Assembly (NCBI GenBank): GCA_032719365.1
Contig: CM064874.1
Span: forward strand, 41,070,271-41,134,270
Origin: Prinsepia uniflora
Taxonomy: Eukaryota; Streptophyta; Magnoliopsida; Rosales; Rosaceae
DNA: 64,000 nucleotides
Direction: 5' to 3'
This document shows positions 1 to 12,100 of the stretch, piece by piece. Position 1 is the first letter of the stretch; the number at the start of each line of letters is the position of its first letter. The notes under the pieces are model-generated. The model ran no database searches. It was not told where the DNA came from and worked only from the letters and a program-made list of their open reading frames with translations. The position numbers and the translations under genes were made by a program.

Positions 1-164
1 ATACTGTAGGAAACTAGCTCCATACCAGGTGGGAGTAGTTGGTTATTTTACATACATATATTCCCTTCCCTTCTTTTTTTATTGTAAGGTAGACTTGTTT
101 TACTGTCACTATGTTCCACTGCTTCTTATTTATTATTATTATTGAACTTCTTCTATCTGCTTAG

Positions 165-3100
165 ATTGAATCCATATCTGGAACATTGGTGATGCGTTGG
201 GTCAATTCACAACTTGGAAGAATATTAGGTTGGGTTGACCGGGCTATTCAACAAGAGGTAAAAGCTAGAATTTAGACTACTTGCTAAAGTTTTATGTTAC
301 CTTACCTTATGTTGTTCTTAAATATCTTGAAAGCCACATCGAAAAAAATGAAAATCAAGTGCATTGCATTTGTATGTGCTATTTGAGACACAGGAACATG
401 ATATTGCTTGGTACTTCTTAACTTCTAGTAATCTAGCCAGACAAGCACTTCTAAGTCATTAGTCTAAATGCGTGTTAGGAAACCTTCCTATGTGTTTACA
501 TTTGACATAAAATTATTATGGGTGATATAACTAGATGGTGGCAATGGATACCAGGGAGTTGGTAGCTTTGAAGTAGGTTATATCAAGTAGTCATGATTCA
601 TAAAACAGGGAAGAGAATTTTAGGGAATTGCTGTATTAGCTTTATATTGAGTAATTTGGTTTGAGAGAGATAGAAGAGCCTTTGGTGGACATAGTTTTTC
701 AGGAAAGATTCAGATTTGGTCATTTATGTGGGATCCTCTGTCTCCAGCCTTTAGGGGTCTTTCATTTTCTGTAATTTAATTGCATGAGGGAGCTTCTGTG
801 GGATAGTTTATGGAGTTGTATTACAATGTGAGCTGTATATTGGATTGGTGTTGAGGGTGTATCATTTTTCCTGCAAGTTGGATTTAGTTCAAGATGGGTA
901 TCGAGTGGTCATCTCTACCTCATCCCAAGGTATGCCTCTTTTCCCATCTCCCAATTTTTTATCCATATTTTCGTGGTACCCACAGCCTGAGATGTGAACC
1001 TGTGCAAGTCCAACATCTTTGCATGTACCAATTTCCGATATTGGTACCTATGGTCATGTAGTATAGATGGAAGCTGGTTTTCCAAGGAATAGCAATGGTG
1101 TGTGTTTGTGGCTGTGAATTTTTTGCAGTAGGTAATGCATTGTCTTGGATTTCTAACAGTTGAGGATTTACTGAACAGAAATCAAATTATGGTTTCAAAT
1201 TGAGACTGAGCCAAAAAGGTTTGTGAGTACATGGGACAAGAGGCATGTTGGGCACTTGAACTTCCAAACTTCCATGAAGTTCCTGTATAAAATATCCCAC
1301 TGTTATTAGGGTTGAAAAATTGGCTCGGCAAAATACCAAGAAATAGCGTTTGACTAGGAATCCTAGTTTGAAACTAGGATTCCAAGTGTTGAACTAGGAA
1401 ATCTGAGTTTTCCTAGTGTTTCCATATAGGATTAGGAAAAGTATTCAATAGCCCTCTAGGGATTAGGAAATAAGTTATCTTTCCATCTCCACAGAGGAAT
1501 AGGAATTGTAATATGCTAAGGAGTGTAACCTAAGTCCTATACATTATAAATAGGACTCTTAGGAGTCCTTACATACACAAAAAAATAAGACAGCAGTAAA
1601 CAAAGAAGTCATACACGGGTATAAGAGCAAAAGAATGATTTGAGAGATCATGAGCTAGGGTTTGGGGATTAGGTCAGGATTATACATAAGTTCTTGTAAT
1701 CTTGTTATCTTCATAGTGCTAGTGATCTCTGAAAGAGATCAAACGAGGACGTAGGCAAAGATTGGCCGAACCTCGCTAAATTCTTGTGTTCGTGTGTGTG
1801 GTGTGTTTACTTTATTGTTCATCTATATTCTGCATTATCTAGCATCATCCTATTGTTTGCATAATCACCTAAGTCTATCAAGAAACAAGATCAGTAAAGG
1901 GACAGAATTTACGACAATTAGTACTATTATTATTTTGCTCGAAATCTATCTATCATCTCCTATAAAATTTTGTTTCAAAAGCCACTGCCATTTCACTATT
2001 GCATGCAGTAGTCGGGGTAGTTATTGGCTTGTAAGTACTTTGAATAACTGGGACTTGTTTAAATATCTGCCCCTTTCACACTGAGGTACTTGGTGTGTTT
2101 ACTTTATTGTTCATCTATATTCTGCATTATCTAGCATCATCCTATTGTTTGCATAATCACCTAAGTCTATCAAGAAACAAGATCAGTAAAGGGACAGAAT
2201 TTACGACAATTAGTACTATTATTATTTTGCTCGAAATCTATCTATCATCTCCTATAAAATTTTGTTTCAAAAGACACTGCCATTTCACTATTGCATGCAG
2301 TAGTCGGGGTAGTTATTGGCTTGTAAGTACTTTGAATAACTGGGACTTGTTTAAATATCTGCCCCTTTCACACTGAGGTACTTGTTGGAGTCCACTGGCT
2401 GTCTAGCGTGTACAGATATTTATTATACTAGTCCTAGAATTGTACATTTAACACTTCCAATTAGTCACCATTAAAAGAAAAAAATTCCAGTTAAGTCTCT
2501 ATCTGTTACGTACTTATAATTTTTGTGACAATTTGTTGAAGTTTGGGTATCTCCGTTTCAAAGAAGTATACTCTGCGCAATAAGTTTCATTGTATCTTCA
2601 TTTATTTATTGTAATAACAGATGGGGCTTAGTTTTTGCTCCATTGAGTTTCTTAGCGTTCATGTGCATAATTTTACAGAGGTGGGACTTAATATCGCCCC
2701 AACAGCGGCATGGGAGTTCAATTGTTGAAGTATTTAGGATTGTAGAGGAGGTATGACTGCTTATTCTTTCTGGGTTTTGCATATGGTTGTGTATGGTAGT
2801 TTGAAAATGGACTGCTAATAATATAGTATTTATGCTCACTAGCCTATTTTTCTGTATGTGTCTATAATAATTTACCTATTTATCTTTGAAAAGATGAGTC
2901 ATCCCTATTGAAGTCATGTATAATTAAATAATGCATAATTACATGTGTGAAATATAAGAAACATTTCCATACACTTGGTGATAATAGGTACATGTGTATG
3001 GAAACATTTCCACCATGGCTCAATTATTTTAGACATTTTCATTCTGGAATAATATGTTTTATTCCCTTGGGTTACTTATGTACTTCCTATGGAATTGAGC

Positions 3101-6100
3101 CATGGTGGTTCCTTGGGTTTTCAAATAATTGTGATGTGTTTGAACAGAGATAACTTTTATTAACATAAGAACTCAAACAGTACATGTGGTGGATGATGAG
3201 CAATCCGCATTTATAATACAATTTATACAATCAATAGCAGTCAAATAATTGTATCATTCATTAAGAAAGCTTGTCTGTCTGAATTAAGAAAGTGGAATAT
3301 TTTTTTAAAATAAAGTCACTAACAAAGATTGTCAAGGATCTGTTTACTCTATTCCTGTTGTTGGTTTCATTTGGATTCGTACAATTCTGGACGTACTTAT
3401 TGGATTTAGCCTTCAAATATATTATCTGCTTTTCCGCTGGTCAATGACCAAATAATACAAACATTACTGACATGTTTTTAATAAAGATTTCTTCATGCAG
3501 ACTGTTGACCAGTTTTTTGATCTCAAGGTTCCAATGAGGCCTACAGAATTGAGTAGTTTGTTTCGTGGAGTTGACAATGCATTTCAAGTGTTTGCAAATC
3601 ATGTCATTGACAAGTTGGGTATGTGCTACTTCTGAGAATTAATTATTCAAAGAAAGGGGTGGGGTTTGGCATGGTGGGGGGTGGTGGGTGGGGGCGGGGT
3701 GGGATGAATCTAATTCATAGACACTTTAGCTCTTGCCCCTCGATCCCCTGGTTCTTTTTCTGTAGGTTCCCACATCTCATAGTGAATATTGGTGTAGCTC
3801 TTATTTTTTCTTCTTGCTGTCTGCTTCTTTTGTTTCTATGAATGTAGGGGGGGTGTATTCGATTATGACATTTAAATTTTTTTAAATGAAAAATTTTAAA
3901 GACATTTTAAAAATCTTATAAATTGGTATGGACATTTGGGTATTATCCAAACATCTTTTTTATAAATTCTATTCTTGACTTTCTTTTTATTTGGACAATT
4001 TTGGAGGACACATTAACAAATTTTGGTGGACATCCTGATTTCTTTATTTTATTCTCTATTTTTACAATGGCTTCTTTCGTTTGAATATTAATGGCTGAGT
4101 CCATCTCTCCATCATCATCATCATCATCTTAAGTTACACATTCAGCAGAGGCTAGTATCACACTCACACTTATCACTTTTTTTCTATTGAAATTGATCAC
4201 ACCTTAGAATTGATTTATTTGATGTCTTTTGAATATGTTGGATGTTTTGGAATTGTTCCAAAGTGAATCTGGAATTTCATGCAGTTTTTTCTGATTTTTT
4301 TTTTATTTTCTGGAAAATCTTATATTACTATGAAGTTTTTGTCACTAAAAACTGACGAACACAGCAAAAGTGGCAATTTATGGAAAAATTATGTAGAATT
4401 ATGCCAAAAAAATCTTCATCAAAATAAAGATTTTGTTGCTGCATTTTGGCATATGTTTCTTCCGATTAATTTTTACTATAGGATGAAGGGAACTTTATTG
4501 AAAAAAAATGTCTTATGGGGTTCAAAAGTAAATCTCTCCACTTGAGGTTAGACATTTTTTGTCTTATCGTATGTATATTTTTAACACTAAATCTCACCAA
4601 GTTCACAACTTAAACAAGTTCTTAAAAAATAAGTTCTAATTGAATACCTCAAGATTTGTTTTGACATTTTTAATAACATTAAAAGTCTTAATTGAATACA
4701 TCAGAACTTTTTGAAAGTTTTAAAATATTTGAATGTCTTAGTTGAATATATCTGTATTCTTAAAGTTTTTAAAAATATTTAAAAACCTTAATTGAATATA
4801 CCCTCCTTAGGGACTTCTGGTTATAAATATGTTCAGGACTCATGAATTTTCAATTTTTGGCCAAAAGAAATTTTTTTCCTGAATTTGCTTTCTTACTTGC
4901 ATTGCTATATTTGTTAGATTACCACTGGACCCCAAAAGCTTAAGCTATTATGGAATGGGTCAACACTATATATCCTCCACTTGCAGCCATGCTGCATGTG
5001 TTGAGGCAGGGAATGCATACCAAGAGAAACATATAGGTGCAGCCCATTCTGGACTTTGCAAACCAACAAAGACGTGGGCATTGTGGTTTGACTTTCCAAA
5101 CCTAGGACCTCGTACAACAGAAGCCTTGTTGCATTTTTCCAGCCCATGATGAGGTGCCTAAGACTATCAGGAATGATAATTTTAGAGGATAGAATCCTAT
5201 TCCCCGTAGAATTTTGTTTTCCCAATCGGAAAGATAGTCATAATCCAATTAGGATTAGTATTCCTAATTGAAGGCCATTATTGTGGTTATAAAAGGGGGG
5301 CTTCTGCTGTAGTTTGAAGGTGTCTTAACCGCTAGTAAGAAAGGAAGATTTTGTCAAACCACTCATGGTGTTAAGAGTGAGAAAATAATGATAGGGCAAA
5401 GTGTGTAAGAGAGAGAAGAAAAGAGATAAAAAAGTTTTTTTGCTTCTGTTTCTTGTTCTTTTTAGTTGTCCATCAAGCCTTGATTCTAGAGACTTGATAA
5501 GATAATTCGTTGTCCCCCATTAATGATATAGTGGAAAGTTTGTTGTTGCTGCCCCAGGACCTAGGCACATAGCTGTAAAAGGTATGGAAAGTTTTCTTAT
5601 ATTTGATAATTTTCTAGACACCAGTAGAGTCCTATTTATTCAAGTATAGGAGTCCTAACTAGGAAGGAAATACATGATTGAATCTACAATAGGTAAGGAT
5701 TCAATTTGATTCCGTCGACACTTAGACAAAGAGTAGACTAAGAAGATTGAGAGGCAATCTACTTTGATGTGGGATATTCCTTAATACGCCCCCACAAGAT
5801 GGTGGAGCCATCAACGACACCAATCTTGGCGTGGAGGAGCTGAAAACGAGGGCATGGAAGAGGCTTGATGAGTGCATCAGCGAATTGGTCATCAGTGGAG
5901 ATGTGAGAGACGTGGAGGAGACGTATGTTGACTTGATCATGGACAAATTGGAAATCTATGTCCACATGTTTCATGCGTGAGTGCAGTGCTGGATTGTTAC
6001 AGTAGAAGGTGGTGCCAATGTTGTCACAGGAGATGTTTGGTTTTCCAGATAGGTTGATACCAAGCTCCTCCATTAAAGACTGAACCCGAAGGAGCTCAGT

Positions 6101-9100
6101 TGCGATGGAGGAGACGCCACGGTATTCAACTTTAGTACAGGAGCGAGAGACGGACCTTTGCTTGCGTGAGCTCCAAGAGATCAGGTTGCCTCCAAGGTAG
6201 ACGAGATAGGTAGTGGTGGACTTACAATTATCATGATCACCTGCCCAATCTGCATCAGAGAGTGCTTTTAGGGTGTGGAAGGTTTGTGGGAGCATGCATG
6301 AACTGAGACAGCTTGTTCACTGCATAGGACACGTCTGGTCTCGTGAGGTTGAGGTACTGAAGGCTCCCAACAAGGCGATGAAAGAAGGTAGCATCAGTTG
6401 GTGGGGAGCCATCTTGTAGACCGGTGGTTGAGAAATGACAAGTGGGGTTGACACAGGCTTGGCTGCATCTATGTGGGCCATGGTTAGGAGGTCATGGATG
6501 TACTGGTGCTGAGAGAGGAAGAAACATGTGGGTGTGGGATTGACATCCACACCAAGAAAGTAGCGGAGGGAGCCCAAGTCTTTGACAGAGACAGATGTCC
6601 TACTTAGGTTAAAGATGGGAGATAATTGTTGTCTTATCTCCCAAACACACCTGTATAAATATGCCTTATTGGCCTGTAAATGACATCATTAAATCCTAAA
6701 ATTCTACTATGGGTAAGGAATCAATTTGATTTCGCTGACACTTAGACGGAGAGTAGACTAAGGAGATTGAGAGTCAATCTCCTTTGATGTGGGATATTCC
6801 TTAATAAGCCAAACCATGTTAATTATTGCTGTTGTTTATCTTCTTGCTTATTTTATTCTGTTTCCAAGATTTGTTTTTCTTTCCCATTCTTAAACGAAAT
6901 CACAAGAAGCCTTGCTACCATGTTGGATTACAACTGAACCCCAAAATGGTTGACAGTGTAGATAATAAGATTTTACATTCTTCTCTACATGCTTTACATA
7001 TGATTTTACATTCTCCTCTACCTGTTTTTCATACGATTATACGTTCTTCCCTTCATGCTGATAAAGATCCCAGCCGATCACAGGAGATTGAGGATCAATC
7101 TCCCTGATCTGCTGGGCCTAAGTCCACAGAATCACCTGGATTCTTTCCTATGTAAATTTGTATCTACTTGATTCCTTCCTAGTTTGTCTAAGATGTACTT
7201 ACCTAGTTTAGTTCTCTAGAAGTCTACTTAAAGAACCTCTGTACACAATTTACTTACTGAATAAAACAGAAAACTTTTCATACCTTTTATGGTATCAGAG
7301 CCCTAAAGCTCCACCGAGCAAACCCTAGGTAAACCCTAATTCAATGGCCGCCCAAAACCCTAATCCAGCAGCCGCCCCAAACCCTAACCCTGTAGCCGCC
7401 AACATCCCCCCATCACCAACTGACATCAACCACCCCACCCTTCCCTCCCTCATCAGCATCAACACCGCTGCTCAGCTACCTGTCAAACTGACCTCCACCA
7501 CCTTCTTTCCATGGCGTGCCCAGTTCAATGCCCTCCTCCGTGGGTATGACCTCATGGGCTATGTGGATGGCAGCCATCCCTGCCCACCTGTCACAGAAGC
7601 TGCACTTCGTGCCCTCTGGATCCTTCAGGACCAGCTCCTTCTTCATGCCATTTTGGCATCCGTATCTCCCCAGGTCATTACCCTCATCGCCGCTGCACCC
7701 ACCTCAGCAGCCTCCTGGACCCGCCTCACTCGTCTCTACGCGAGCACAGCCCGGGCTCGTGTACTGGGACTTAAGGAACGCTTAACTCTCCTTCGCCAGA
7801 ACTCCCGGCCTGTTTCTGATTACCTTCAGGAGGTTCGTACCATTGCTGATGAACTTGCAGCAATTGATACGCCTTTGTCTGATGATGATCTCCTCCTTCA
7901 TGTTCTCAATGGTGTTGGTCCAGAATTCAAAGATCTCGCTGCTGCTGTCAGATCCAGGGATGCTCCCGTCCCTTTTGAAAACCTACATGACATGCTGGTT
8001 CAGCATGAAACCGCAGCTAACAGAGCTGCCCCTAAATCATCTCTCACCACCATTACTGCCAATGCTACCCAATCAGCCCGTGGCCCCTCCTATAACTCCC
8101 ACAACCGTGGTACTTCAGACACCAGAACCTCCCACCAGTCTTCTCCCAGCCGTGGTTCTTCTTCCCAGCGCCCTGGACCGCCCCACAACCACCAGCGCAG
8201 GTCCAACAGCACCCCAGGCAGTGGCTATCGTGGATTTTGCCAATGGTGTGGCACCCAAGGCCACAGTGCTAAGCGCTGTCCCCAGCTCCAGCACTCATCC
8301 TCTCAACCTCCTGTGGCTAATCCCACTGTCCAGAGCTCCTCTTCCCCTTGGCTACTTGATTCCGGCGCCTCACATCATGTGACACCTCACCCTCAACAGC
8401 TCTCTGAGGCCACTCTTTACCATGGTCCTGATGAGATTCTTCTTGGCAACGGTAAGGGGTTGCAAATCACCCACACTGGTAACACTTCCCTCTCCTCCTC
8501 CTCCTCTCACTCCTTTCACCTAAGTAACGTCCTTTGTGTTCCTCATATGACCCGCAATCTGTTATCCATTTCCCAGTTCAACAAAACTAACCATACTTCC
8601 ATTGAATTCTTTTCTGATTGTTTTCATGTGAAGGACCTCAGCACGGGGGCGATTTTGCTTCAAGGCCGGAGTAGCGATGGTGTGTACGAGTGGTCTCCCT
8701 CTTCCCATCAACAACCTCAAGCTCTGGTGGGTGTGGTGGTCTCTCCTCAGTTATGGCATCGTCGTCTCGGCCATCCTAGTCCAAAAATTCTCCAATCTGT
8801 TCTTAAATTCTGCTCTCTAAATGTACCCCCCAAAACTATCAATTCTGTATGTCCTTCTTGTTTATGCAATAAAAATCACAAGCTTCCTTTTGGTGTCTCC
8901 TCTCTCACTAGCACCCGTCCACTTCAATTACTCTTTTCTGATGTATGGGGTCCTGCCCCGTATCCCTCCCCTGATGGTTTTTCCTACTACGTCATCTTTG
9001 TAGACCATTATACCAAGTATACTTGGCTCTATCCTCTAAAACGGAAATCTGATGTCTTTGCAACCTTTGTTGACTTTAAACACCTGGTTGAAAACTACTT

Positions 9101-12100
9101 CACCACATCCATTGCTTCACTCTACACTGATGGTGGTGGGGAATTTGTCAAACTCAAAAGCTTCCTCACCACTCATGGCATCAACCATCTTCTCACCCCT
9201 CCCCACACCCCCCAACATAATGGCATTGCTGAAAGACGCCACCGCCATGTAGTTGAAACTGGTCTCACCCTCCTTCATCAGGCCAATCTTCCCCTCACCT
9301 ATTGGCCGTATGCCTTCAAGGCTGCTGTCTATGTCATCAACCGGCTTCCAACTCCCATTCTCCAAAACACCACTCCCTTTACTGCTCTTTTCAACCAGTC
9401 CCCTAACTACACCAAACTTCGTCCCTTTGGATGTCTCTGTTTTCCATGGCTGCGACCCTATAACTCCAACAAAATGCAGCCTCGCTCCACTCCCTGCATT
9501 TTCCTGGGCTACTCTCTCAATCAGAGTGCCTATCTCTGTTTTGAACCTTCCTCTCACAAACTGTTTGTCTCCCGCCATGTTCAATTTGATGAAAACACCT
9601 TCCCGGGTCTTGCCACCTCCTCCCATCTCCCTCATGTCACTTCTGCCAACTTTGATGCTTGGCTGTCCACCCTTCCTCCAGTGTCTTACCTTCCTTCCTG
9701 CGACACCACTGCACCTGCCAGCTCACCAGCAACATCTACCAGCTCGCCTGCCACCCCTACAGCCCCCTTGGACCCCTCGGACACAGCACTCCCGCCCGGC
9801 CTTGAAGCAACACCACCTCCTGCAGCAGTTCTGTCACTGCCTCCCATCATCCCCGACCCTGGCAGCCCTCCTGTCTGCCCCCCTACACCTGCAGCCCCTC
9901 CACCCCCTCCCCTCCGCACTTACAGCCGCCGCCAGCCCCCTCCTCCACCCTCTTCTGCACCATTAAATACCTCCCCTGCTCTATCCCCAACCAACGACCC
10001 CTCTCCCTCTTCCCCATCCCCACCCCAACCACCCACCCGCACTCATCCTATGCTGACCCGCACCCAAACCGGCACTGTCCGGCCTGTACCCAGCTATGCC
10101 TTGGCCACAACTACCCAATCCCTCTCACCAATTGTTGAGCCTACTTGTGTATCTCAGGCTGTCAAGGATCCTCACTGGCGCCAAGCAATGTCAGCAGAGA
10201 TGAATGCTCTTATCCGGAATGGCACATGGGAATTAGTTCCCCCTCATCCTGCCCAAAACATTGTGGGTAACAAATGGGTCTTCAGGATCAAACGCACTCC
10301 CACGGGTGCAGTGGACCGGTACAAAGCCCGCTTAGTTGCTAAGGGGTTTCACCAGCGGCCAGGGGTAGACTACTCGGCCACCTTCAGTCCCGTAGTCAAA
10401 CCCACCACCATCCGGACTGTTCTTCACCTCGCTGTTACTCAGGCCTGGTCCATACGCCAACTGGACGTCAACAATGCCTTTCTTCAAGGCACCCTTCATG
10501 AGGATGTTCACATGGCACAACCCACGGGTTTTGTTGATTCTCAACACCCATCCTATGCAAGCTTCGCAAAGCAATTTATGGCCTGAAGCAAGCCCCTCGG
10601 GCCTGGTATCAGGAGCTGCAGTCCTTCCTAGTGTCCCATGGTTTTCACCCAACACCATCTGATGCTTCCCTTTTCATTCTCAGGCAAGGCTCTACTGTCC
10701 TCTACTTCCTTATCTATGTTGATGATTTAATTGTGACAGGAAACAGCCCAGCACTAATCTCCAAGTTCATCCATTCCCTTGCTGCCCGCTTTTCGGTCAA
10801 GGATATGGGAGCCCTTCACTACTTCCTTGGAGTTGAGGTTCTGCCCACAACCACTGGTCTGTTTCTGTCCCAACATAAATATATTCAGGACCTCCTCACA
10901 ATGGCACGCATGGATGGTGCCAAACCTGTCTCCACCCCCCTGGCTGTTTCCCCCACTCTCATGCTGCAGGACGGCTCCCCACCCACTGATGCCACTCCCT
11001 TTCGGAAACTAGTAGGCAGTCTTCAGTACCTAAGCCTCACACGGCCGGATGTGTCCTTTACTGTGAACAAACTGTCACAGTTTATGCATGCTCCTACTGA
11101 GCAGCATTGGCAGGCTCTCAAACGGGTGCTAAGGTACTTGAAGGGCACGTTGTTCTATGGACTACATCTGCACCGTGCCTCCACCAACCAGCTGCATGCC
11201 GTCTCCCACTCCTATCACACCCTGCATGCCTACTCTGATGCGGATTGAGCTGGTGACCCAGAAGACCGCAAATCCACCACTGCCTACCTTGTCTACTTGG
11301 GTGGTAATCTAATCTCCTGGAGCTCACGCAAACAACGCGCTGTTTCCAGGTCTTCTACAGAGGCTGAATACCGTGCTGTGGCATCCACCACTGCAGAACT
11401 TATGTGGGTACAAGCCTTGCTGCGTGACCTGGGCATCTTCACAGCCGGCAAGCCGAACATCTCTTGCGACAACATTGGTACTACGTTCTACTGCTCCAAT
11501 CCCACACTTCACACTCGCATGAAGCATGTTGAAATCGACTATCACTTTGTCCGCTCCCAAGTCAGCCGTGGTCTACTTACTGTCTCCCACATCTCCACGG
11601 ACGACCAGCTTGCTGATGCTCTCACAAAAGCTTTGCCCAGACCCCGCTTTCAACTCCTACGTTCCAAGATCGGCGTTGCCGATGGCACCACCGTCTTGCG
11701 GGGGCGTGATAAAGATCCCAGCCGATCACAGGAGATTGAGGATCAATCTCCCTGATCTGCTGGGCCTAAATCCACAGAATCACCTGGATTCTTTCCTATG
11801 TAAATTTGTATCTACTTGATTCCTTCCTAGTTTGTCTAAGATGTACTTACCTAGTTTAGTTCTCTAGAAGTCTACTTAAAGAACCTCTGTACACAATTTA
11901 CTTACTGAATAAAACAGAAAACTTTTCATACCTTTTACATGCTACATATGATTTTACCTTTTACTTTTCAATATCTACAGTTATATTACATAGATGGACC
12001 GTAAATTGCAATTTTGGTCATGCAGGTTCCAAGGAGGAATTAATTCCACCTGTGCCCATACTCACAAGGTACAAGAAGGAAGCTGGAATAAAGGCTTTTG

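Larger units (their letters stand above)
7054..11942 (+). mobile_element. Young full-length Ty1/copia retrotransposon with target-site duplication
   Basis: The LTRs are 7059-7289 and 11707-11937, 231 bp each, and I see one difference between them (CTAAGTCC against CTAAATCC). They are flanked by the 5-bp duplication CATGC at 7054-7058 and 11938-11942. A primer-binding site TGGTATCAGAGC (7290-7301), complementary to the 3' end of initiator tRNA-Met, follows the left LTR directly. A purine-rich GCGGGGGCG precedes the right LTR. The LTRs begin TG and end TA, not the usual CA. Short LTRs and overall size suggest the Ale/Retrofit type, which is inference. It lies in sense orientation in the 8.4-kb intron of the MUN-domain gene. 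Confidence 0.95.

Noticed and set aside
1794..2376. Two similar open frames (96 and 93 aa)
   Set aside because: They are the two copies of the 292-bp duplication; there is no protein similarity and the sequence is intronic.
4914..5225. Overlapping frames on both strands (103 and 64 aa)
   Set aside because: They lie in an LTR-like segment and show no domain or family resemblance.
9117..9635. 172-aa frame on the - strand
   Set aside because: Antisense shadow of the copia pol gene.
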